Shown: piece after piece, positions 20,943-32,640 of the stretch | Layout of the letters: each line of letters starts with the position of its first letter | Position numbering within the stretch: the first letter of the stretch is position 1 | NCBI GenBank assembly: GCA_033398695.1 | Contig: CM065802.1 | Coordinates: 150,150,096-150,214,095 of the forward strand | Origin: Orobanche coerulescens | Taxonomy: Eukaryota; Streptophyta; Magnoliopsida; Lamiales; Orobanchaceae | Length of the DNA stretch: 64,000 nt | Reading direction: 5' to 3' | Position numbers and translations under genes: made by a program | The notes under the pieces: model-generated | The model's input: the letters and a program-made list of their open reading frames with translations, nothing else | The model's database searches: none | Told to the model about the DNA's origin: nothing

Positions 20943-22925
20943 TGTAACACCCCGAGATATTCAGAGTATATTACAGTGTCGTGGACCCCCACATGGGACC
21001 CACCAGGATACAAACAAGAAAACTCCACTCGACTAACCATCCCTGTTAGCGAGGACACAAATTTAATTATAAGACACAAAGTTACGCCCGGAGCAACCGG
21101 CGAAATGAGCATCAACCAACAATGTAACAATTTAAAAGTAGTACAACACGGAGTTTGAATTTGAAAAGCCTAAGTACTCGCGAGTACAGTCTATCAGTTT
21201 ATAAATATAGGAAACAACCATATCGAATTAGACATAGGAATTAAGACGACCCAAATGCACATGTCAACGACCCTGGTCGACATCCTCGTACTGTCCCAGT
21301 GCTCGCTCGTCCGGATAATCATAACCTGAAATCCATAACAAGAATTTCCCCAAAACGGGTCCCCAGAGGGGTTAGCAATTATGCTAGCACAAGTAATCAA
21401 GGCAAACCAATCGCTTACACATTTCATAGTACATGCACCAATATCATTTCAAAAACCAAAACCAGACATGTCTTTTCCGGAAACAAACAGTCACAATTAA
21501 TTTGCCTAGGACCGGGACGAAGCCAAGAATCCCACTCGAGGCCTCTAAGGACCCTCCCGAGCTGGCCACATTCATAAAACAAATCAAGCACCACACGTCA
21601 CCTAGGACCGGGACGAAGCCACGAATCCCACTCGAGGCCTCTAAGGACCCTCCCGAGCTGGTTAGCGAATCAAACTCATGAATCCAGGACGAAGCCATAG
21701 ATTCCCTCGAGGCCCCGTCGGACCCTCCCGAGGTGAGTAAAGCACACACAATATACATTACCATTTCACGTTAAGCATAAAGGTTTCCGAGAATTACTTG
21801 CCTTGAATATTTTGATGACGCAACGAACGGAAAGGATAATCACCGACGAACACTAGGAATCAACGGAACCGAACCTAACGATTCGAAGAACATAATTACA
21901 ACCAACTCTAGCCGAATATGGAAATGAAATACACCCGAAAACCCGCCTACGATTCATGTATATTCGCACAAAAATAACAACGAGGGCGGATCACAACCAA
22001 ACCCTCTCGATTCCGCAAAACTATGAAAATATACCATGAATCCGTAGGAAAACTAATGATATCAACAAGATTAATCATATTCATCATGAATCCACCAACA
22101 AAACGAAACGAATCGGAAGAAAATCCCAAAACCCCCAAATTAATCGAAAATAGGGTTCTAGAGATATTACCTTTGGAGATTCAAGTACTAAGATCCGTAG
22201 AACACGCGTTGGATTGATTGTCCGGGCTTCACCACCGAAGAAAAATGATAAAAATCAACCCATCAATTGATAAGGATGAGAAGCTCTCCTCCTCTCTCAC
22301 TCTCTCTCGCGTCAAAGGAAGAAGGAAGAAGGAAATGAGCTGTTTACGCTCAAAACAATACAATTATAGAGGGTTGACCGCATTGTGTGCCGCGGCACAG
22401 CTGAGGTGTGCCGCGGCACAGGCCAAAAATTACTCCCAGGGTTCGACAGTGTGCCGCGGCACAGCCTGCATATGCCGCGGCACCCGGTACAGTCGGGTTT
22501 TGGTCGCAGATGTCACACGAGTGTGCCGCGGCACCGGACGGATGTGCCGCGGCACTGACTCGGCACTGTGCCGCGGCACCGGATGGGTGTGTCGCGGCAC
22601 ACAGTACAGTTTGCTCGACCAACTACTGAAGAAATTTGTGTGCCGCGGCGCACACACCTTGTGCCGCGGCCCACACCCCCTTTGGGTCCCAAAATGATAA
22701 AAATGATCCGGAAAGAGAATAAAAACGATAGGAATCAATATTTGGGAACCAATAACACGAAATGGATCCACGGCAACCCCGAAACGGCGGTTCCGCACAA
22801 CAATAACGAGAATATAGTTCAACAGTTGACAGGAAGGACACACTGAAAGGTACACGAGGGTCACTACGATCGAGAAATACACCAAAAATGAAAATACAAG
22901 GGAAAGAAAAAATGCGGATATTACA
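20943..22925 (-). repeat. Element C 5' LTR (1983 bp)
   Basis: Minus strand from TGTAATATCCGC at 22925 to GGGGTGTTACA at 20943. It drives transcription of the element leftwards. A splice-donor-like CTCCAAAG|GTAATATC lies at 22170, about 195 bases after the TATA box (22363-22370). Confidence 0.95.
22385..22675. repeat. Array of ten GTGCCGCGGCAC palindromes, U3 of C 5' LTR
   Basis: Ten copies, versus nine in the other LTR. The extra unit lies near 22550-22580, so the array has changed copy number since insertion or during replication. Placement upstream of the TATA box is as in the 3' LTR. Confidence 0.9.
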
Positions 22926-23689
22926 GGGTAATCCTCAACTAGTCCACTTTTTTGCAAACCAGTTGGAGATGAATTTACTATAACTTTCAAGCAGTGATAA
23001 ACGTTACAATGATTCAAACCAGTTATAATGGCTTCCAACCAGTGGAAACCCATGTCCGTTGCAACTCCCTTGACTGCCTAGCACCTCTTGATCGAAAACC
23101 CGTGGATGCCTCAACAACTCTCGAGCTGTCTATCACCTTTCAATCAAGAACTCATGGATGCCTTATCAATCGCGAAACTTCTGAAGAACCTTGTTCACAG
23201 ATATACCTCGTACTCAGCTTTTAAGACAAGAGTGTTGTCTTCTCCAACTTCAAGAGCTTCTCAGAATATGATCTTTGAAAGTTTGCTCTTCACGATGCTA
23301 TAGATCTCTTGATAGCTCTGATTGCTTAGATTGCTTGTAAGTATTGTTCGCATCGTACTTTGCTCAATTCCAATCTTCGGATATTTATAGTGCAAATCTT
23401 TGAGCTTCCTTCATAGCCGTTGCATCTCCTGTAACAAATCCATCCTTTGGAGAGTGGACTTCTTTGTTTATATTATCATTCTGTTGCACGGCTTGATTCC
23501 CATTTCAATTCCGACCATTTGAAAGAATTCTTTCGGTCGCGCCACTTTTCTTGATTTGTATATTCATAAGTCTTCAGTGCGCATCTCACACCCCCACACC
23601 GAGGTTGGACGAGAACGCGACAGTTATTATATAAAATAACATTTTTTGTAATAAATTTCCAGCAAGCATACATGTTTCAGATCTTAGCC

Positions 23690-24800
23690 TGGTGAACTAA
23701 GACTGGTTATTCCATAGAAAAGACATATTCAAAAGTACAACGAAATTATTACATCAAGTACAAAAGAGTACAGCGAAAATCAGAATACAGTTTTGACACA
23801 GGAAATAAAGAAATACTAAACGCAGCTTCATGAGTATTATGTATTGGTAGTGTCCAAGGTAAGTCTTCACTCCTTACCAGCATTTGCCACTTCTTCCTCT
23901 TCGTCTTCTTCATCTAGTGGGGTTTTAAAAAAATCAAATTGGGGTGAGAATAAAAGATTCTTAACGAGTTGGGGTTTGGTATTTAATGAGTTTACTATTT
24001 AATAAACATAATATATTTCCCCCACTTTTGAAAATTAGTATTATTTAGAAATTGGTGCAAGTTTTCAAGAAGAATATTATGAATTATGACATAAAAGTAC
24101 AGTCAATCTCCGTAGATTACTGTTGAGTATGAAGAATGTACGGCGTCGACCGCCCAATGAGTATTTAGCTTCGGGAGGTCGTCTACATAACTAATCCCTT
24201 AGCCTCCTTATAATGTCTTAGACCCTTATCAGTGTTTGACCTTTGACTATCGCCACGACCTTTGTATGATAACCATAGCCTTGGGCGTTTGTCGGACCGT
24301 CACTATAACTTTGGCCTTTGAGCTTAATCGCTCTCACGCTTGATGACGTGCTGCCTTATCTCTTATTTGGGCTCGATATGTCCTTAGCTTGGGTCAATGA
24401 CCGGATCATATAATAATCGCGACTATACCCGAATCCTACGACCCAGTCACCTTAGGATCACTCCATCTTTCAGCTTCAAGGGTATAGGATACGACGATAA
24501 CTTTGCCTAGAACCGCAGCCACGCTGCTCGATTTGTGACTTGCACTAACCGCCCCTCATGCATATAAATAGAAAAAGGGACTCTAGAGGTACTCGTATGG
24601 ACTTTAGCGGTAGCTCCCGCCCGAAGGTCATAGCACTTAGCTCCGCACAACACTTACTCCCGATTTCTATTAAATAACAATTATTATCGTGATTAACGAC
24701 GACTATGCATATTATAAGATATCAATATGATTATTTAATAATAAATGGACTTGGGTAAACTAGAGGATTTAGTTCAACCGTTTGATGATTAGATTGCTAC
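23690..24800. other. Non-coding part of presumed LTR D
   Basis: No ORF of note. 24120-24620 is a less A/T-rich block with several CGA/TCG-containing words. I see no RNA gene or promoter motif I can support. Confidence 0.35.
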
Positions 24801-24837
24801 TGTGTGAGTCTTAGCATATTCTTATGATAAACTTGAA

Positions 24838-25800
24838 AAATTCGGTACGGAATATTTATACGTCCGAAAATTATGTACTTTACTACGAAAAATCCGTTAT
24901 GATGTGAGGATTGAAGGTCAGAAGTTTCATGAAAGTTTCAGCTTTTGAAAATTACAAATTCACAATTTTACCCCTTCCGTCTTTTAAGTACATTATTATT
25001 ATTTTTACTATAATTGTATGAATTTGGATAATTCGGTACGGATTGATTATACGTCCGAAAATTAATTTTATTGTGAAAAATCAGTTATGATATAGGGATT
25101 AAAGGTCAAACTGCATGAAAGTTTCATCTTTCGAAAATTACAATTCTGCCCTTCTGAGTTTTAAGTATTATTATTATTATTTTTACTAAAATACTATGAA
25201 TTTGATTAAGTCGGAACTATTTGATTGTATGTCCGAAAATTATGAATTTTATGGCAAAAAGTTTGCTATAATATAAGGTTTTAAGATCAGAAGTTGCATG
25301 GAGGTTTTACCTTCCAAAAATTACAATTCTGCCCTTCCGAAATTAAAGTACTATTATTATTTTTATTTAGTTTTGTCTTATAACTTTAATTAATTTGTTT
25401 GGATTTATTTTAACTCCGAAAATTATGAATCCCATTGCATTTTGAACCTTATGACTTGTACTTTCAGATTACGTTCAGTTTTAATTTTTACTCTTTTAGA
25501 AATTATAATTTCACCCCTTCATTTTGCCTTATTCGGTATTTTAGTATTCTTGTCATATCTTTTCCGTTTCTTGTCGGATTGACCTCAAATTTTCGGGATA
25601 AGATCTTTATGTTATTACGAGTCCATAGAGATCAACTTTTCTGGAATTTATTTGAGACGGTAAATTTCTCTAAATTACATTTTTGGCCCCAAATTCTTGA
25701 AATTTATATTTTGCCCCTACTTTCTATTTTAATAAATTCCGATTTAGGTGGAATTTATAGAGAACTTGGTTTTGATATATTAAGACTTACTTTTATGATA
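24838..25800. repeat. About 185-bp tandem repeat, three to four diverged units
   Basis: Units start with (A/T)TCGG(T/A)ACGGA..T at about 24840, 25031 and 25209 (spacing about 191 and 178), each continuing TACGTCCGAAAATTA, GTTATGAT, GGTCA, GCATGAAAGTTTCA, AAAATTACAATTCTGCCCTT and a TATTATTATTTTTA tail. A weaker fourth unit starts near 25396. The ORF at 25435-25803 crosses this repeat and is not credible. Confidence 0.8.
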
Positions 25801-26365
25801 TAAGACCAGAATTATGACTTTTAACAATTTTACCTCAAAAATTTATCTTAATTAAATTATTTTAGTTATCCTTCGAATTTAGGTTTGAATTATGAAATCT
25901 TATGGTGACTAATTATCCTCTTACAATAGTCCAGTATATACTTATATATTCTTAGAATTCTAATCACCACAGGTCAGATTTGCCATATTCAACCAAAATT
26001 TCCATCAATGAATTAATTTGCACATATATTCAAAATATGACAAACTAAAATTCAACATATACCAAGATCATTACATGCATGGTAATGAATATCATTTTTA
26101 ATTAAGTTTAGATAACTAAATTTATAATACTTGCATGCACCATATATATTTAACTTGTATTAATTTTGAATAAGAGAAAAAAAAAGAAAACAATTTTACC
26201 CACTTTGAATGTTTCTTGTAGTTTGAAAGAATCCTTCTTCCGCTTCCTCTATATTTTGGCCGAAGCATCATCACCATTAGGATGATTATTTGGTTGCATG
26301 TTAAGATTTATATTAGAATGTGAAGAAGAATAAGTTACAACTTAAGGCATAGGGTGTAGTTTTTA

Positions 26366-26538
26366 CCTTTCTCCTTCTTTCTTTTTCCTCCTCTTCTTCC
26401 TCTCTCTCTCTCTCTCTATATTTTTTTTCTTCTCTTTCTCTCCTCTCACTTTGGTCCTCTCTCTCTTACTCTATATGTGCATATATTTTTCTTGTATTTT
26501 GAAATAAGGGAGGAATTTCCAAGGTGGAAGTATATATA
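26366..26538 (-). promoter_or_regulatory. LTR D core promoter and leader
   Basis: Minus strand TATA box CCTATATATACTTCC at 26531-26538, then a GAGAGA-rich leader (26395-26465) and donor-like GAGAAAG|GTAAAAAC at 26366. The same order is seen in LTR C. Confidence 0.5.
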
Positions 26539-27079
26539 GGTGGAGGTGAGTGGTGAGATGCGGTCAATATAGCATGTAAAGGTAACAAGTGTCTTGGGAA
26601 GAACTTAAAATTGTGACAACTCAATTTTCCCTTGCCTTTTATTAGAGTAGGCCGAAATTTTTGTGTATTTATACATGTATGGTGTATTTTTTATTGTATT
26701 TGTCAAGTATTAGGTAGTAATTTTAAGTTTGATTGGGTCATGAGTGTTTTGGGCTAAATGTAGTATTTTAGGTGATAGGTGGTTTATTATCAAGGTGGTC
26801 ATAAGCGCAGAATACCTATAAGTTCAAATTTTAATAATAAGTCCATTAATTAAGTTGTACTTATTAAATTAAATGGCCCATTTAGTTATTAAATTAAAAT
26901 TTATTAAAAAAGTTAAGTTAATTAAACTTTTATGATATTATTTAACTAACGAGACTATACATATGGTAAGAACTAAATTTATTCGACAAAGAAATAATGT
27001 AAAACTTTATTTTATTTATTGAGAATCATTAATCTGCTCTACTTACAAAAAAGAACGTGGTCTCACATTCTCCCCACCT

Positions 27080-28640
27080 TGAGAGAATTTGGTCCCCGAA
27101 TTCCTATTCGAATAGTTCTGAAAAATTCTTCTCCATCTCATCCTCTGCTTCCCACGTGGCCTCTTCTTCTCGGTCGTGGTTCTGCTATACAACCTTAACC
27201 AACGATATCTTTTTATCTTTTAGTTCGCGTACTTTTTGATCTACGATCCTGCTTGGCTTCTCGACATAAGTTAAATCCTCTTTGATCGGTGGTATGTCGT
27301 GTATGATGACGTATTCAGGATCTGGATTATATTTCTTCAATCTCGAGACATGAAATACATCGTGCATTCCAGCAAGATCAGTTGGTAGATCGAGGCGGTA
27401 TGCCAATTTTCTAATCCTTTCTATGAACTTTAAATATCCGACATATCTGGGGCTAAGCTTCCCTCCTTTCTTCGAGTTGATTAATCCCTTACGTGGTGAT
27501 AAACGAAGGAATACTTTGTCTCTTGTGTCGAATTCTAATTCTTTCCTTCTCTGGTCTGCATAGCTCTTCTGTCGGCTCTGAGCGGTGTGAATTCGATCCC
27601 GAATAATTCTGACTTTATCCATGTCATCTTCTACTAGATCAACTCTCGATATCGGGTTCTGGTTCTGTTTACTCCCTGGTGTCCATCAGTCATCAATCTA
27701 TTAATGTATTGGTTATCGACACTTTCTTCCGTATGATGCTTCATATGGGGCCATTCCAATAGTTGCCTGGTAGCTATTTTTGTATGCGGAACTCAGCCAA
27801 GGGTAGGTGATGACTCCAACTCTTCTGGAAATCCAGTGCACATGCCCGTAACATATCCTCAAGGACTTGTATCGTTCTATCAGATTGTCCGTCTATCTAA
27901 GGGTAAGCTGCAGTGTTGAAGCTTAATGTCATTCCAAGTTCCTAATGAAGGCTCTTCCAAAATCTTGAGACAAATCTGGGGTCACAATCTGATACGATGC
28001 CTATAGGCACTCCGTATAATCTAACGATTTCCTGGATATACGTCCTTGCTAGCTTTTACAGACTATCATTCTTTATTACGAGTAAGAAGTGAACTGACTT
28101 TGTAAGTCTATCCGTGACTACTCAGATTGTGTTATATCCTCCAATAGATGTTGGTAGATCTATCACGAAGTCTATCGTAATTATTTCCCATTTCTATTCG
28201 GGAATCTTGAGTGGTTGTAGCAACCCTAATGGTCTCTGGTGTCCAGCCTTCACTCTTTGACAGGTTAAACACCTTGCTATGAATTCTGCTACCTGGTTCT
28301 TCATATTCACCCACCAATAGTGTTTTTTCAGATCCTTATACATATTGTTACCGCCTGGATGAATTGTATATCGAGAGCAGTGAGCCTATGCTAAAATTTT
28401 CTTCTTGAGTTCGTCATTTTAGGGAACACATATTCGGTGTTTGAATTTGAGTGTTCCATCTTCCGACATGCTAAACTCAGTTTTCTCGCCTTGTGCGACC
28501 CTTTAATTTAGTTTATACAATTTCCCATCTTGTGTCTGTGCTTCTTGGATTTCCTTAACTCCGACTTCATTAACAAATTAGCGCATAAAACGTGTGTCTT
28601 AGCCTGCCTTGGGTTCCATTGGATTATTTCTCCTAGGGCA
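27080..28640 (-). pseudogene. Element D: integrase with chromodomain (many stops)
   Basis: The longest open part (27622-27185) holds the integrase C-terminal region (RDRIHTAQSRQKSYADQRRK, GGKLSPRYVGYLKFIERI, HDVFHVSRLKKYNPDP). After a TAG where a Trp is expected, a chromodomain tail follows (REEEATWEAEDEMEKNF). The catalytic core at 27660-28400 is recognisable only in pieces with frameshifts and stops. Not functional. Confidence 0.85.
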
Positions 28641-28641
28641 T

Positions 28642-29184
28642 TTATTCTCTTATCATGAGTCTAGCCACACTCGCTTTCCTACTAAAGGCGTCTGCTACGA
28701 CATTGGCCTTGCCCAGATGATGTTGAATGGTGAAGTTATGATCTTCAAGAAGTTCTATCCACCGTCTCTGTCTTAGATTCAACTCCTTCTGAGAGAATAG
28801 ATATTTGAGACTCTTGAGGCCGGTGAAGATGGTGAATATAGCTCCATACAGGTAGTGTCTCCATTTCTTCAAAGCAAACACTATTGCTGCAAGCTCAAGG
28901 TCATGAGTCGGGTAATTCATCTTGTGGATTTTTAGCTTTCGTGATGCATAAGCCACAACCTTGCCGTTTTGCATGAGCACAACTCCTAATACTTCCTTCG
29001 ATGCATTGTTGTATACCACAAATCCTTCACTCCCTTTGGGAAGTGTTATTACAGGTGCGGTGGTGATTTTTCTCTTGAGTTCCTCGAAGCTCAACTCATA
29101 CTTATCGTTCCACTCAAATTTAAAGTGCTTCTACATCAGTCTTGTGAGTGGTCCTGTGATATTGGAAAAATCTTTAATGAATTT
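28642..29184 (-). pseudogene. Element D: RNase H and end of RT
   Basis: Open from 29094: [20 protein letters not shown], then [20 protein letters not shown], where the first RNase H Asp is Asn in this copy (YNNAS for Y-DAS), then [20 protein letters not shown] and a VVADAFSRK end. A stop at about 29095 precedes it. The remainder up to 29184 is the RT thumb, cut by the insertion of element B. Confidence 0.85.
29180..29184. repeat. Target-site duplication of element B (left)
   Basis: AATTT before the LTR start, repeated exactly at 41349-41353 after the 3' LTR. Confidence 0.97.
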
Positions 29185-29426
29185 TGTTGTGCGGCGATTA
29201 ATTCACCTCGATAGGCGATCGGCATCACAATCAGAGAGGCCAACCCTGGAAGACATACTCTGGACAAGCGCCCGGAGTTCGGCACCATACGGCGACTGTC
29301 TTTTGGTACCCAGCGATCGTCTTCTAATATCTGACGATCGTCTTTAATAAGCGAACCAGAGGCGATCACCTCGTGCCACGTATGGATCTAGCATCCGTCA
29401 AAGTCGTCGAAGACCGAATCTTGGGC

Positions 29427-29535
29427 TGTGGCCCACGTGCGGATCTTCAAAGGATACGGACAGATGGGATCTTTTTCTGCGATGGCCCACGTGAGGATAT
29501 TCAAAGGATACCGACAAATAGGATCTTTGACCCCA
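29427..29535 (+). promoter_or_regulatory. U3 tandem repeat with CACGTG boxes, B 5' LTR
   Basis: Two units of about 54 bases reading GGCCCACGTG(C/A)GGAT, TTCAAAGGATAC(G/C)GACA and GGGATCTTT. Each contains CACGTG (29434-29439, 29488-29493); a third CACGTG is at 29674-29679. CACGTG is the plant G-box bound by bZIP/bHLH factors. In the 3' LTR the first box is mutated (CACATG). Confidence 0.65.
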
Positions 29536-29762
29536 GCCTGTCACCTGCCACACCTACCGACAAAGCCGCCCAAAGTGGGTCCTCCCCAGACAGCTGCCCA
29601 GGACGCGTGTTGGCCTCCCATTGGGTCGCACAGCTGGCGCCAGTAGCAGCCCCAGACTTTAAGGGAACAGCCCCACGTGATGGGACGATCGGCCACCTTA
29701 TTATAATATAAAAAACGGCGGTCGCCCGCGATCGCCTGAGGGCCCCCCGCTACCTTGTCCCC

Positions 29763-29770
29763 TATAAATA
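29763..29770 (+). promoter_or_regulatory. TATA box of element B 5' LTR
   Basis: CCCCTATAAATAGAGAAC, a consensus plant TATA box; the 3' LTR copy is at 40917-40924. Transcription probably starts about 30 bases downstream. Confidence 0.75.
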
Positions 29771-30195
29771 GAGAACTCATGGCAGCAGCAAGAGGGACGA
29801 AAAATTACTACGAATTCAGTGCAAAATACACACCAAAGAGAGAATCAAAGGCTCTTTTGGCAACCACTAATACATTCATAGTGATATTCATACACATTCA
29901 TCATATATCCCAAGCAAGAACTCACAGATTTATCTATCTGGTTCTTCCGGCAATCTACGCGCTCTAAAGCCTAGATAACTAGAAGTCTTTACACTCCTTG
30001 TATTAGATTCTAACATTAATATTTGTACTCGACAGTATACTTATTAATAACATCTCGCGAGAGCATTCAAGCCCGGGATTAACAACCCCGGCAAATCTTG
30101 TGTTATCTATTTTCTCACGGAAGTGTTCTCGCATTTGTTTGTTACTCAATCTTTCTAGCAATACTATCTCCAGATAATATTTCGGGTAACAACAA

Positions 30196-30213
30196 TTGGC
30201 GCTAGAAGGAGGG
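30196..30213 (+). promoter_or_regulatory. Primer-binding site of element B
   Basis: TTGGCGCTAGAAGGAGGG begins one base after the LTR. The inverted LTR at 3338 has the same site in reverse. It is not the initiator-Met type used by the chromoviruses here. I do not assign the tRNA. Confidence 0.7.
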
Positions 30214-30321
30214 CATCTAAACCTTCACTTTTATCCCTACCGTCTCGAAGAAGACTCACTGTTCTCCGGACATAAACTTGAAGAAACACTCACTGTTCTT
30301 CAATAGAAAAACCTTCAGAAA

Positions 30322-32120
30322 ATGACATCTGCAACGACCTCCAAGAGAGCCACCCTAAGATCTGCCGGAAATCTCATTCCGGCCCAGACCGAATCCCAGC
30401 CCACGGCGGAAGGCGACTGCGGCGACGCTAAGCTCTCACTCCCGCCCCCGAGGGACGGTTCTAGCCTCTCACTCGATCAGTTCCAGAATTCGGAACAGAT
30501 TGAGGAGCCTATAGCCATCCTCATGGAACGGCAGAGGGCCCGCGATTCGCCCACCATCACCCCGTCAGCTAATCGCCGGGCAAGCAAACGGAAGCTCAAG
30601 GGGATCTATGTTGAGAAATCGACAGAAAGCCCCGAGCCGCAGGAGAAGGCTCTCGTAAGGCGGGACGATTCCGTCTTCAGCCGCCTGGGGAGCGATCCCT
30701 CATGGCGACCCGGCGGTCGAGCCCAAATGGTGACATCGGAATCCAATCTTTACTGTGAGTTCGGCATATCCGACCCCGTGAGACAGGCCGGCCGGCGAGC
30801 CTGTTCGCCCAAGAAAGGAACCCACCGGCAGGAGCTCGTCATTCACCACGGGGCTAGGGGATCGCACACGATCGCCTTGGTTCACGCTCCGAGAGCCAAG
30901 CGGCCAGCGACGGCGATCGCCGCCATGCAACGCCACTGACGCGGTGAAGGCGCTCTGGAAAATGGGGCAGCGCCAGAGACCGATCGTTGGGTCAAGCGAA
31001 CCACTCGCGACTCGATCGAGCTCGCCTCACCCAACCAACGATCAATCCCCCACAAACACCTCTATATGAGGAGATCGGATCCGAAACCCACTGGCGCATT
31101 CCGGATCTACATGACCGGATGCGGAGCGTCGACGCAACGAGGTGTCGAATGTTCCCGTTAACTCTCGGCGACCTCGCCACGCATGGTACGTCTCACAACC
31201 AACTCGCTCAATCAATAGCTTTGAGAAGCTGGCGAGCGACTTCACGTCATACTTCGCCGCAAAAGTCGCTCGCCCTGAAGGCCCCCACCGCATGATGAAA
31301 ATCAAGCAGGGGAAGGACGAGTCGGACGAAGATTACATCGACCGGGTAGACGAGATAGTCCTCACCGGCGAGCCCATCAGCGACGAGCTCGCTCTCAACT
31401 CAGTCATGATCGGATTCCACGGACGTTCGCCCATGTTCAGGCACCTCACAAAGGATATCCCCCCGACCTACTCAGTCTTCCGCGGCAAAGCCGCCGATTT
31501 CCTGGCCAGACAGAGGATGCTCTCCCTCCGTTTGGGCGAGGAACCCTCCGGAGAAGGGAAGACACCTTCCCATGTCCAGAAAAAGGCGGTCGCCAAGCCC
31601 AGAAAGGCGGTTGCGAAGCCGCCTGGTGAGTTCAAAGCCTTCGAGGATGTGGAGGTCCACCTTCTCCACAACCTCAACTTATCTCCGGCCCACATCTTCA
31701 ACGCGATCAAGGGTCGCGAGTGGCTTTCCAAACCAAAGCCGATAAGGGACCACGGTCACCTAGACCGTAGCAAATTCTGTGCCTATCATAAGAGTCCCGG
31801 CCACAACACTAGCCAATGCCGCGACCTCCTCAGACAGCTCTGGCGACTGTTTGAGGAAGGCAAACTGGACAACTTGGTCACCAAGCCGGAGCCAAGGACG
31901 GAAAGGACCGGAGGGCGCGAGCGCCGACAACACGAGAGAACTCCTCCCAATCCGGTCGCCAGAATCGAGCATGAGCCGGAGTACTCTGATGAGTCGGTCC
32001 CACCGATCAACTCTGGCGGTCGGATCAACATGCTCCAAGCAGGAGGTGGGAACCTCGGGGGTCTTTCCCCGGTTTCCACCTTGTCGAACAGGAAGCGAAA
32101 GGCCGAACTGAGGGCATTCG
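30322..32120 (+). pseudogene. Element B: gag (frameshifted)
   Basis: The N-terminal part, 30322-30939, is open in one frame; the capsid-like core is in another frame from 31142 (FEKLASDFTSYFAAKVARPE, GPHRMMKIKQGKDESDEDYI, a retrotransposon gag region). A one-base-type change lies between about 30890 and 31200. Near 31770 the motif CAYHKSPGHNTSQC, a CxxH-GH-C arrangement rather than a standard CCHC knuckle, is as expected for Tat gag. Gag forms the virus-like particle. Confidence 0.85.
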
Positions 32121-32640
32121 CCGGAGTCCATGTTGTGGTACCACCGGAGCCGGCCATCTCTAAAGACGCGCTCATCACCTTTTCCAACAAGGACAGTGAG
32201 GGAGTGCAATGTCCCAAAGAGGATGCTCTAGTGATCTCCACTTGTGTCCTTGGGAAGACGGTCGATCGTGTGTTGGTCGACAATGGGAGTTTCTGCAACA
32301 TCATATTCAAGTCCGCCCTAGACCAACTCGGCAACTTGATCAATTCATCAAGCCTTTCGACACCGTGCTCCAAGGGTTCGGCGACAACACAGTCCAAGCC
32401 TACGGGAAGATCAAGCTCTCCGTTGAGCTAGTATGCTTTTATGATCCCAAGGATAGGATTACTAGGAACCTAAGCTTTGTAATTATAGATAGGCCCAGCA
32501 TCTATAATGGGTTCCTAGGTCGTCCCTTTTTGGAAACCTTTGAGGCGGTCGCCTCATCTTTCTTTTACTGTATCAAATTCCCCACTGCCGATGGGACGGT
32601 CGGTACTGTAAAAGGAGATCAGCTAATGGCAAAAAGATGT
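32120..32640 (+). pseudogene. Element B: protease region (frameshifted)
   Basis: Aspartic protease with VDRVLVDNGSFCNIIFKSAL as its active-site block (Asp-Asn-Gly-Ser) in the gag frame, then a frame change at about 32330-32350. The rest (AYGKIKLSVELVCF, SIYNGFLGRPFLETFEAVAS) is in the RT frame. The flap and C-terminal parts are recognisable, but the reading frame is broken. Confidence 0.8.

Larger units (their letters stand above)
14081..22925 (-). mobile_element. Element C: complete chromovirus (Ty3/gypsy, Tekay/Del-like), 8845 bp
   Basis: Two LTRs (14081-16039 and 20943-22925) with TG..CA ends enclose, on the minus strand, an initiator-Met-type primer site, gag with two zinc knuckles, protease, RT, RNase H, integrase with chromodomain, and a polypurine tract. 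The exact 5-bp duplication GGGTA flanks it (14076-14080 and 22926-22930). At least three stops and two frameshifts disable the coding region. It inserted into the 3' LTR of copia F. Confidence 0.97.
13801..23583 (+). mobile_element. 3' LTR of copia F, split by element C
   Basis: Two pieces, 13801-14080 and 22931-23583, lie on either side of element C and share the GGGTA duplication. The second piece has a TATA-like ATATTTATAGTGC near 23383. The right end is unclear because LTR D begins at about 23584. No gene lies in the second piece; its short ORFs are chance. Confidence 0.5.
23584..27067 (-). repeat. Element D 3' LTR, long, minus strand (left boundary tentative)
   Basis: The right boundary is set by the integrase end and GGTGGGGAGAA before TGTGAGACCACG at 27067. 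As in LTR C, a TATA box (26531-26538) lies about 530 bases in, followed by a GA-rich leader and a donor-like GAGAAAG|GTAAAAACT at 26366. The left boundary is my guess from CTCACACCCCCACACC at 23584, which resembles an eroded TGTCACACCCCC. An alternative end is TGTGACAACTC at 26612, giving a 456-bp LTR, but that would exclude the TATA box. Confidence 0.5.
29185..30194 (+). repeat. Element B 5' LTR (1010 bp)
   Basis: Starts TGTTGTGCGGCG and ends GGGTAACAACA. It contains a 54-bp tandem pair with G-boxes (29434, 29488), a third G-box (29674) and TATAAATA at 29763. It lacks GAAAGGTA-type sequence (8 bp) present in the 3' LTR near 40718. ORFs inside the LTR are duplicated in both copies and are not genes. 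Confidence 0.97.

Noticed and set aside
24120..24620. Possible separate GC-richer insertion
   Set aside because: No terminal repeats or duplication found; probably internal to LTR D.
25435..25803. 122-codon ORF, Phe/Leu/Ile-rich
   Set aside because: A/T-rich tandem-repeat region; composition explains the hydrophobicity, and no homologous unit repeats the frame.
26612..27067. A short 456-bp LTR for element D
   Set aside because: TGTGACAACTC at 26612 is a plausible end, but it would leave out the TATA box and donor that match LTR C's layout. Kept only as an alternative.
29755..29967. 70-codon ORF starting at the LTR TATA region, duplicated at 40909-41121
   Set aside because: Present in both LTRs downstream of the TATA box, with no known protein; most likely leader RNA. 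Noted only because it is open in both copies.
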